From Halodesulfovibrio sp. (GTDB lineage: Bacteria; Desulfobacterota; Desulfovibrionia; Desulfovibrionales; Desulfovibrionaceae): a stretch of DNA of 39,652 bases. Positions 33,516 through 39,652 of this stretch are shown piece by piece. Where the stretch lies: positions 1 to 39,652 of the forward strand of contig QKEJ01000180.1 of NCBI GenBank assembly GCA_003252375.1, written 5' to 3'. Position numbers and translations under genes: made by a program. Position 1 is the first letter of the stretch, and every line of letters begins with the position of its first letter. The notes below the pieces were generated by a model. The model worked only from the letters and a program-made list of their open reading frames with translations, was not told where the DNA came from and did no database searches.

Positions 33516-35411
33516 TCATTCGTGCCGGTCGGAGGGCTCTTTAGCCACATTGCCACCCGCATCCGGTGCGGAGTCATCGACAGAATCGTATCCGGAAGGG
33601 GCCATGCCCTGCTGCAGGCGTTCACACTCGGCTTCCGTGGGAATGCCGGGCATGTCATCCGCAACAAGGAAGTTGGCCATGCTGGCCTTTTCCTCATGGG
33701 CCTGACTTTCCTTGGAATCCGTAATGCGCTGTTCCTCCTCGGCCCGGAGCGCCCGGCGCAGGACCTTGCCGACAATGGTCTTCGGCAGTTCCTCGCGGAA
33801 TTCCACCTGCTTGGGGAGCTTGTAATTGGCCAGCTGTTCGCGGCAGTGGGCAATGATCTCGCCCTTGGTCAGTCTTTCTCCCGCCTTTGGAACCACATAG
33901 GCCTTGATGATCTCGCCGCGGGTCGGGTGGGGAACCCCCACGGTCACGGCTTCCTGGACTTTGGGGTGTTCGTAGAGCACCTCGTCGATCTCACGGGGAT
34001 AGACGTTGTAGCCCCCCACGATGATCATGTCCTTCTTGCGGTCCACGATGAAGAAGTAGCCATCATCATCCATGGTGGCGATGTCACCGGTGTACAGCCA
34101 GCCGTTCCGCAGCGTGGAGGCGGTTTCATCCGGCCGGTTCCAGTATCCCTGCATGACCTGCGGACCGCGTATGACCAGTTCGCCTATCTTGCCGGCTGGC
34201 AGCGGTACGGACCCCACCTCCATGTCCACGATGCGGGCTTCGGTGTCCGGGAACGGCACACCGATGGAGCCTGCCTTGTGCACGCTGTCTATGGGGTTCA
34301 GGTGTGTCACCGGAGAAGCCTCGGTAAGCCCGAATCCCTCAATGATGTTGGCCCCCGTGAGCTTGGCGAATTTCTTCATCTGCTCCACGGGCATGGGAGA
34401 GGAACCGGAAATGCAGTAATCTATGCAGGTCAGATCATACTTGGAAATGTCCTTCTGCTGCATGAGGGAAATGTAGACCGAGGGAGCCCCCGGAAAGATG
34501 GTCGGCTTGTACTTTTGTATGCCGTCCAGCACGTCCTTCGGGACATATCGGGGGAAAGGAATGACGGTGGAGTGCAGCAGGGTGGGAAAGGCAAGGCAGA
34601 CCGTCAGTCCGAAAACGTGAAAATACGGCAGAAGGCCGAGGAAGGTGTGTTCCTGAGCGGAAAGACTGTTCAGCATGGCGCTGCATTGCTGAACGTTGAC
34701 GGCAAGATTCCTGTGGGTCAGCATGACCCCCTTGGCTATCCCCGTCGTGCCCCCCGTGTACTGCAGCAGAGCCAGCGTCTGTGCAGGGTCGTCCACCGGG
34801 ACGCTCAGCCGTTCCTTGCCGTCCATGAGAACCTTCCACGGCATGACGCTGGTGCCATCAAAGGGAATCTGCTGCAGGGTGCCCTCGCGCCGCGATTTGA
34901 GCGTAAAGAGCAGGTTGAGCGGGAATTTCAGGCTTTCGGAGATGCGCGTGATGAAGTACTTCTTGATGGGCAGCTTGTCCCTGAGCTTCTCCAGCTTGGG
35001 CCAGACGAGATCAATGGCGATCATGTGCTGGGCGCCGGAATCCTCGATCTGGTGGACCAGTTCCTTCTCCATATAGAGCGGATTGGTCATGACGACCACG
35101 GCGCCAGCCTTGAGCGCCCCCCAGAAGGCGATGATTGTCTGGGGCAGGTTGGGCATCATGATGGAGACACGATCCCCGGGAGCCACACCCTGTTTGCGAA
35201 GGTTGGCAGCCAGAACCTCGGCCATGGTCTGCAGCTTTTTGTAGCTGATGCGGAGGTTCTTGAAAATGACCGCGGTCCTGTTGGGGTGGCTCTGGGCAGC
35301 CCGGTCAAGGTAGGTGTACAGGGCGATATCTTCGTATTCTATGGAAGCCGGGACGCCTTCGTCGTAGTGTCCCAACCAGGGGAATGCATAGGGATGGGTC
35401 TGTTCGCTCAT
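33516..35411 (-). CDS. fadD: Long-chain fatty-acid--CoA ligase
   Basis: A 631-residue AMP-binding enzyme. Phosphate-binding motif LLQYTGGTTGIAKGVML at about residues 215-231. Later signatures are EGFGLTEASPV, GWLYTGDIATMDDDGYFFIVDRKKDMI and the C-terminal LPKTIVGKVLRR with the catalytic Lys. It activates fatty acids to acyl-AMP and acyl-CoA. The enzyme fold ends near residue 557; a 74-residue acidic extension follows (EEEQRITDSKES... to the end) that is not part of the usual family. No strong SD precedes ATG 35411. It heads the minus-strand array leading to the motor genes. Confidence 0.93.
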   Translation of the reverse strand: MSEQTHPYAFPWLGHYDEGVPASIEYEDIALYTYLDRAAQSHPNRTAVIFKNLRISYKKLQTMAEVLAANLRKQGVAPGDRVSIMMPNLPQTIIAFWGALKAGAVVVMTNPLYMEKELVHQIEDSGAQHMIAIDLVWPKLEKLRDKLPIKKYFITRISESLKFPLNLLFTLKSRREGTLQQIPFDGTSVMPWKVLMDGKERLSVPVDDPAQTLALLQYTGGTTGIAKGVMLTHRNLAVNVQQCSAMLNSLSAQEHTFLGLLPYFHVFGLTVCLAFPTLLHSTVIPFPRYVPKDVLDGIQKYKPTIFPGAPSVYISLMQQKDISKYDLTCIDYCISGSSPMPVEQMKKFAKLTGANIIEGFGLTEASPVTHLNPIDSVHKAGSIGVPFPDTEARIVDMEVGSVPLPAGKIGELVIRGPQVMQGYWNRPDETASTLRNGWLYTGDIATMDDDGYFFIVDRKKDMIIVGGYNVYPREIDEVLYEHPKVQEAVTVGVPHPTRGEIIKAYVVPKAGERLTKGEIIAHCREQLANYKLPKQVEFREELPKTIVGKVLRRALRAEEEQRITDSKESQAHEEKASMANFLVADDMPGIPTEAECERLQQGMAPSGYDSVDDSAPDAGGNVAKEPSDRHE

Positions 35412-35818
35412 GCCGGTCGCTTCATGAAAGGGGTGACAGGGAAGCCCATATAGCAGAGTAAATCACTCGGATATGAGCGTTACAGTATGGAACGCCGTTT
35501 AGTCTTTTACATTGCTCCGCTTGCAAGCGCAAGCTGCTGATATATCGTGAATGAATAGATCCTCATGGGCTGCCTGCATCCCGGATGTCCCATGTCGTTC
35601 TGGTACCGTCATCGAATTTACGGCAACAAAAATGTATCCATGAAGTGCATTTGTGTTGTCTGATACAAGGTGTGCACGCCATTTGGTACGAGAAAAATTG
35701 TCATAAATATTTTTATTTATAGTGTAATTCAATTTTGTAACCAAATGGCACCTTCCTTGCTCCATGTGCAGGGAGCGGTGCAGGATGCATAGCCCGCAAA
35801 CCAGAGACAGGAGCTCCC
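35412..35818. other. 407-base intergenic region between divergent fadD and modB
   Basis: No convincing gene. An open frame on the minus strand (35499-35876) has no recognisable content and runs into modB. The right half is AT-rich and contains the large palindrome described separately. TATAGT (35718-35723) and TTGTCA (35698-35703) are promoter-like but their spacing (14) is poor. AGGAG (35809-35813) is the modB ribosome-binding site. Confidence 0.5.
35667..35754. repeat. Large imperfect palindrome upstream of modBC
   Basis: Outer arms AAGGT (35667-35671) and ACCTT (35750-35754); next arms GCCATTTGGT (35678-35687) and ACCAAATGGC (35740-35749), perfect over 10 bp; inner arms AAAATTG (35694-35700) and CAATTTT (35730-35736); centre ATAAATA (35703-35709) and TATTTAT (35714-35720). 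About 29 bases per side pair. A role as a molybdate- or oxyanion-responsive operator or leader structure is inference. Confidence 0.6.
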
Positions 35819-36496
35819 ATGCTGTATTCCGTGATGACGCCCCTCTTGTTGACGCTGAAGGTGGTGTTCTGGGCAACCCTCATAGCCGCTACGTGCGGTG
35901 TGGTTGCCGCATATCTGTTCAGCCGCAGCAGCTTCTGGGGGCGGGACTGGCTTGATGCCGCCTGTACACTGCCGCTGGTGATGCCCCCGACAGTTCTCGG
36001 CTATTACCTCATCGTTCTCATTGGCCGGAACGGCATACTTGGAAAGTGGCTTGAAGAGTATTTCGGCGTCACCCTGATGTTCACCTGGCAGGGGGCCGTT
36101 ATTGCCGCTGCAGTGGTCTCGTTCCCGCTGGTCTTCAAGTCTGCCCGAGCTGCGCTGGAAAGCGTGCCGGACAACTACCTGCAGGCGGCCAGAATCATGG
36201 GGGCTGGCGAGTGGGAAATATTTTTCCGGGTGACCCTGCCCCTGTCTTTTCGCGGTGTACTTGCAGGCACCATGCTTGCCTTTGCCCGGGCCATGGGAGA
36301 GTTCGGAGCAACGCTCATGGTGGCCGGAAACCTGCCGGGGCGAACCCAGACCCTGTCGCTTGCGGTGTACAGTGCGGTGCAGGCGGGCGATGATACATTG
36401 GCGAACATTCTCGTCTGCATTGTCAGCTTGTTGTGTGTGGTGCTGTTGGTCATCACGGGCAAGCTGCTTGCCGGACAGTCCATAAAGGCGTCATGA
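35819..36496 (+). CDS. modB: Molybdate ABC transporter permease
   Basis: A 225-residue inner-membrane protein with about five helices; AGGAG before ATG 35819. The ABC permease loop (EAA motif) is RIMGAGEWEIFFRVTLPLSFRGVLAG (about 125-150). EFGATLMVAGNLPGRTQTLSLAVY is characteristic of ModB/CysT-type oxyanion permeases. It partners with the ATPase encoded next. No modA (binding protein) lies in the window on either side, so the substrate (molybdate or tungstate) is assigned by family only. Confidence 0.9.
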   Translation: MLYSVMTPLLLTLKVVFWATLIAATCGVVAAYLFSRSSFWGRDWLDAACTLPLVMPPTVLGYYLIVLIGRNGILGKWLEEYFGVTLMFTWQGAVIAAAVVSFPLVFKSARAALESVPDNYLQAARIMGAGEWEIFFRVTLPLSFRGVLAGTMLAFARAMGEFGATLMVAGNLPGRTQTLSLAVYSAVQAGDDTLANILVCIVSLLCVVLLVITGKLLAGQSIKAS

Positions 36497-36539
36497 TCGT
36501 CCCGGGTCCTATTTTCAAGTCTTTGGTGCGGGAGTAGCC

Positions 36540-37316
36540 ATGCAGTTCGACATTACTATCCAGATGACCATGGGCAGCGTGCGTCGCCGTCTGTTCCGCC
36601 CCCGGGTCAGCCGTTCCTTTACCCTGGATACGCGACTTGCCTGTGATGTGCGCAATCTGGTGCTGGCAGGCCCTTCCGGGTCTGGAAAATCCTTGACGCT
36701 TCAGGCTGTTGCGGGGTTGCTGACACCTGATTCAGGGCGCATTGTCGTAGGCGGACGCGTCTTCTTCGACTCGACGCAGGGCATCAATCTTCCGCCACGG
36801 GACCGGCGGCTTGGGTACGTCTTTCAGGATTATGCACTCTTCCCCCACAACACGGTGCGGGAGAACATAGGGTTCGGTCTGCGCCGCTGGAGCGCCAACC
36901 TGAGCCTTGAACAGCGTACCGCAGTAACTGAGGTGATGGATGTTTTCGGCATCAGACAGCTGGAGGATGCCCGTCCATCAGAGATTTCCGGCGGTCAGCG
37001 GCAGCGCACCGCCCTTGCGCGGGCCATTGTCACGCGACCGGATGTTCTGCTGCTTGATGAGCCCTTTTCCGCTCTCGATCAGCCTCTGCGCGTGCGCATG
37101 CGGGAGGAGCTTGCCCGCATCCTCGCCCACTACTCAATTCCCATGATTCTGGTTACCCACGATATTGAAGAAGCAGAGTTTTTTGCCGAAACCGTTGCTG
37201 TCTATGCCGAGGGCGGGGTGCGTGACATCCTCAGCGCCACGGACCTTGCGGCGGCCGGAAAAAGTGTTTCCGGAACGGTCGGCAACGTGATGCGCTCAGC
37301 GTACGGCGCCCTGTAG
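36540..37316 (+). CDS. modC: Molybdate-type ABC transporter ATPase, short form without a MOP domain
   Basis: A 258-residue ATPase. Walker A GPSGSGKS is at residues 44-51, signature SGGQRQR follows, Walker B VLLLDEPFSALD, and switch THD. A basic insert RRRLFRPRVSR (about 15-25) precedes the fold. E. coli ModC has about 352 residues, with a C-terminal MOP/TOBE oxyanion-binding domain; here that domain is absent, so trans-inhibition by molybdate through it is not expected. GGGAG precedes the ATG; a 43-base gap separates it from modB. A terminator follows. Confidence 0.88.
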   Translation: MQFDITIQMTMGSVRRRLFRPRVSRSFTLDTRLACDVRNLVLAGPSGSGKSLTLQAVAGLLTPDSGRIVVGGRVFFDSTQGINLPPRDRRLGYVFQDYALFPHNTVRENIGFGLRRWSANLSLEQRTAVTEVMDVFGIRQLEDARPSEISGGQRQRTALARAIVTRPDVLLLDEPFSALDQPLRVRMREELARILAHYSIPMILVTHDIEEAEFFAETVAVYAEGGVRDILSATDLAAAGKSVSGTVGNVMRSAYGAL

Positions 37317-37341
37317 ACAGGCAACGCCTCTTGCAAAAGAA

Positions 37342-37372
37342 AAGGCCCGTCGGAAGATTTCCGGCGGGCCTT
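37342..37372. terminator. Bidirectional terminator between modC and dapA
   Basis: AAGGCCCG-T-CGGAA (37342-37355), loop GAT, TTCCG-G-CGGGCCTT (37359-37372). The stem has 14 positions with one T-G wobble. T-rich sequence follows on the minus strand (TTTTCTTTT) and less strongly on the plus strand. Confidence 0.88.
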
Positions 37373-37393
37373 GTTGCGTTCGTCGTACAGCGG

Positions 37394-38272
37394 TTAGATA
37401 AGCTTGTACGCAGTCAGGCAGGTGCGCAGCGTTTCCAGACTTGCGGGCTGGAGGGGCACCAGCGGCAGGCGCATTTCAGGCGCAATCTTTCCCATGAGGG
37501 ACAGGGCCGTCTTGACCGGAATGGGGTTTGTCTCCACAAACATGGTCCGGCAGAGGGCCTGCATGCCAAAGTGCAGTTCGCGGGCCTTTGTGATGTCACC
37601 CTTGGCGAAGGCGGAGCACATGCCGGCCATCTGCGCAGGGAGAATGTTGGAGACAACCGAGATTACGCCGCATCCTCCCAGGGAAAGCAGGGGCAGTACG
37701 GTGAAATCGTCCCCTGAAATCACCTGAAAGTCCGGGCCGCACTGCTCAATGATATCCGAGATCTGACAGAGATTGCCCGTGGCCTCCTTGACGCCCTTGA
37801 TCTGAGGAACATCCTTGAACAGACGGGCCAACGTGCAGGGCAGCATGTTCGTGCCTGTACGTCCGGGCACATTGTAGAGCACAAAAGGCATGTCCACTTC
37901 GGCGGCAATGGCCTTGAAGTGCTGGTACAGTCCTTCCTGGGTGGGTTTGTTGTAGTAGGGGGTGATGAGCAGAGCGCCATCGGCACCGGCTTCCTTGGCG
38001 AAGCGGGTCAGCTCAATGGCTTCCTTGGTGTTGTTGGATCCGGCACCGGCAAGTACGGGCACCCGTTTTTTTGCCTGGTCAACACAGATGCGTATGACCT
38101 CCCGGTGTTCCTCATGGGACAGGGTGGCCGATTCACCGGTCGTGCCGCACGGCACAACCCCGTTGATTCCCTGCTCGATCTGCCATTCGATGAGCTGCCT
38201 GTATCGCTCCTCATCCACGACGCCATTCCTGAACGGAGTGACCAGCGCCGTAAACGCACCCGTAAACTGCAT
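37394..38272 (-). CDS. dapA: 4-hydroxy-tetrahydrodipicolinate synthase
   Basis: A 292-residue enzyme of normal length. Schiff-base Lys162 in IKGVKEATG, Tyr133 in VLYNVPGRT, and Thr44-Thr45 in [10 protein letters not shown] are the conserved catalytic residues. It condenses pyruvate with aspartate semialdehyde in the lysine/diaminopimelate pathway. It is the third minus-strand gene after the partial gene and dapF, 60 bases after dapF, so diaminopimelate synthesis genes are clustered. GAGGCTAT before the ATG provides the ribosome-binding site. Confidence 0.97.
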   Translation of the reverse strand: MQFTGAFTALVTPFRNGVVDEERYRQLIEWQIEQGINGVVPCGTTGESATLSHEEHREVIRICVDQAKKRVPVLAGAGSNNTKEAIELTRFAKEAGADGALLITPYYNKPTQEGLYQHFKAIAAEVDMPFVLYNVPGRTGTNMLPCTLARLFKDVPQIKGVKEATGNLCQISDIIEQCGPDFQVISGDDFTVLPLLSLGGCGVISVVSNILPAQMAGMCSAFAKGDITKARELHFGMQALCRTMFVETNPIPVKTALSLMGKIAPEMRLPLVPLQPASLETLRTCLTAYKLI

Positions 38273-38332
38273 ATAGCCTCCTCTTCGCGCTACCCCGTCC
38301 GAACCACAGCAGACGGACGGGAAAATAGTTGC

Positions 38333-39178
38333 CTAGGGCAGGGTGAGGCCTAGGGCCTCGAGGTACATCTCGCCGGAATAGACGTTCAATGCCTTGCCTT
38401 TCAGGAAGACGCATCCGTCCTCGAGGGAGATCCCCAGAATCTCGCCGCCGGAGCTGCGCACATCAACCTCGGGGCCGGTCAGGCCGAGGGCATGGGTAAT
38501 GACCACGCCGGCTGCGGCACCGGTGCCGCACGCATAGGTTTCATCCTCCACACCGCGTTCGTATGTACGCAGGTGGATATGCGTCTTGTCCAGCACAGTC
38601 ACGAAGTTCGCATTGGTTCCCGCAGGGGAGAACAGCTCGTGATACCGGACATGTGCGCCAAGGGTTTTCACATCAAGCCCGGCGGCGTTTTCATGAATAT
38701 AGACGGCATGCGGAACCCCGGTGTTCACAAAGTGAATGGTGTCGGACGAGCCCTGCATGTCGATGGTTTTGTTGAGTTCCAGCCCCTGAGGCGGGGTGAG
38801 CTGCACCTTCACGATGCATTGTTCGGCATCCACCTCGGCCTTGATGGGGCCGGCATCGGATCCGAAGGTATGCACAGGGCCGGCAAAGCCCAGTTTGACG
38901 GCAAGCAGGCCGGCGCAGCGCGACGCATTCCCGCACATTTCGGCGCGGGAACCATCGGCATTATAGAAATGCCAGCGGTAATCCACGGCGCTGTCGGCAG
39001 ATTCCTCGAGAAACACGAGGCCATCGGCCCCAACGCCAAAGGCGCGTCGGCAGACCTGCTTGGCCCACTTTTCCATCTCGGAAACAGGCAGCTTCAACGT
39101 TCTGTTGTCAATGAATACGAAGTCGTTTCCGCAGCCCTGCATCTTGTGCATCTTGACTGCAACGGTATTCTTGTTCAC
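38333..39178 (-). CDS. dapF: Diaminopimelate epimerase
   Basis: A 281-residue protein if it starts at the GTG at 39178, which has AAGGAG seven bases upstream; the next ATG (39151) would give 272 residues but has no comparable site. The active-site cysteines are Cys82 (AEMCGNASRC) and Cys216 (YACGTGAAAG). The N-terminal KMQGCGNDFVFID motif is canonical. It converts LL- to meso-diaminopimelate for lysine and peptidoglycan. Probably co-transcribed with dapA downstream and the partial gene 52 bases upstream. Confidence 0.95.
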   Translation of the reverse strand: MNKNTVAVKMHKMQGCGNDFVFIDNRTLKLPVSEMEKWAKQVCRRAFGVGADGLVFLEESADSAVDYRWHFYNADGSRAEMCGNASRCAGLLAVKLGFAGPVHTFGSDAGPIKAEVDAEQCIVKVQLTPPQGLELNKTIDMQGSSDTIHFVNTGVPHAVYIHENAAGLDVKTLGAHVRYHELFSPAGTNANFVTVLDKTHIHLRTYERGVEDETYACGTGAAAGVVITHALGLTGPEVDVRSSGGEILGISLEDGCVFLKGKALNVYSGEMYLEALGLTLP

Positions 39179-39230
39179 CGCATAACTCCTTGAAAACGTA
39201 TGCGATTGTGCCCTGTCTCGCGTTGTATGT

Positions 39231-39652
39231 TTACGGGGCGAGCAAGTATTCCACATGCCGGTCGGGACTGACGGAATCATCGAGATGGACAACGGGGAAG
39301 CGGACGTTGCCATTCTCTATCCATTCCCAATCCGGGGTTCTGCGCGGCCATTCCAACAGTTCCAGCACGGCCAGGGACTTGCCCTTTGCAAAGCCGCGGG
39401 CCCAGAGAATGGCTCCGTGCGTATCCATGTTCCCCCGCATTCCTCCACCAGGTCCGCCGCCCAGCAGCACATCGTAGTGCCCGGCGGCGGTTTCCAGAAA
39501 TATTCGTTCGCGGGCCGTTCCCCAGGGGCTGACGCCGATGATCAGGGCATTGCGGGACCTGAGGGAATCGGCAAGGCGTGTCAGATGGCCCATCATTGCC
39601 GGGCTGTCATCCTCGGGAAACAGGATGACGGCAACGCCCTTTCCGTGAATCC
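39231..39652 (-). CDS. Partial protein of unknown function, weakly 5'-nucleotidase/metallophosphatase-like
   Basis: The frame stays open to the right end of the window, so the N-terminus is missing; 139 residues plus stop are visible. Features are DVLLGGGPGGG, then TMDTHGAILWARGFAKGKSLAVLEL-type spacing (read here as NMDTHGAILWARGF and GKSLAVLELLEWP). This order loosely resembles the end of UshA-type metallophosphatases, where a His/Gly loop precedes an ARGxxGKxLGxLDL strand. The metal-binding His residues are not clearly present. The match is weak and I would not assign a function. Its position before dapF suggests co-transcription. Confidence 0.55.
   Translation of the reverse strand, partial: IHGKGVAVILFPEDDSPAMMGHLTRLADSLRSRNALIIGVSPWGTARERIFLETAAGHYDVLLGGGPGGGMRGNMDTHGAILWARGFAKGKSLAVLELLEWPRRTPDWEWIENGNVRFPVVHLDDSVSPDRHVEYLLAP

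Noticed and set aside
33486-35453. 655-codon plus-strand frame antisense to fadD
   Set aside because: Mirror of fadD codon bias; fadD has all AMP-binding motifs.
35766-35784. Direct repeat GTGCAGG, 12 bases apart, before modB
   Set aside because: Seven-base repeats are common by chance and there is no promoter alignment to support a role.
35499-35876. Possible 125-residue minus-strand gene between fadD and modB
   Set aside because: No recognisable family, and it includes the modB start, its ribosome-binding site and the palindrome.
1-39652. Mobile element, prophage or CRISPR content
   Set aside because: No transposase, integrase, phage gene, direct-repeat array or attachment-site duplication at the tRNA was seen; gene content is ordinary chromosomal.

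Overview
The window looks like chromosomal DNA of a sulfate-reducing deltaproteobacterium of the Desulfovibrio type. This is inferred from the GC-rich coding style, the gene families present (ADP-forming acyl-CoA ligase beside a DRTGG protein, a c-type-heme methyl-accepting protein, FapA/MotAB, PhnD-like protein with a diguanylate cyclase) and sigma-54 and sigma-28 flagellar promoters. No 16S rRNA or other definitive marker is present. I see no insertion sequence, prophage, CRISPR array or rRNA.

Layout. 1-2299: the end of a hydantoinase/oxoprolinase gene overlapping an apparently exported NagZ-like glycosidase. 2296-3895: a TVP38-type membrane protein and a family 2 glycosyltransferase on the minus strand. 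3941-4103: initiator tRNA with its own promoter and terminator. 4365-6764: a PhnD-like periplasmic binding protein followed by a membrane diguanylate cyclase. 6785-9185: the branched-chain amino acid locus ilvBN, preceded by tandem repeats, a sigma-70 promoter, a valine-rich leader peptide and an attenuator. 9191-13196: divergent TPR/glycosyltransferase and a degenerate chemoreceptor-like protein. 13206-16493: ADP-forming acyl-CoA ligase and a DRTGG/AAA_26 protein. 16523-17267: RNase III.

17295-25181 is flagellar and chemosensory: flagellin (sigma-54 promoter), FlaG (sigma-28 promoter), a c-heme chemoreceptor, and fliK-flgD-flgE (sigma-54-like promoter). From 35411 down to 25275 runs a tightly packed minus-strand array: fadD, dtd, a response-regulator/PP2C phosphatase, an anti-sigma-type kinase, a STAS protein, fapA, motA, motB and two glycosyltransferases. 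It joins a complete partner-switching module (phosphatase, kinase, STAS antagonist) to the motor genes. 35819-39652: modBC without modA, behind a large AT-rich imperfect palindrome, then dapA, dapF and a partial gene on the minus strand.

The strongest regulatory discovery is the ilv attenuator. A 43-residue leader peptide contains 14 valines. Its last codons (7035-7046) can pair at 11 of 12 positions with the loop of the downstream intrinsic terminator (7091-7102), a ready-made antiterminator that a ribosome stalled on valine codons would leave free. The strongest gene-neighbourhood observation is the motor/partner-switch/glycosyltransferase array.
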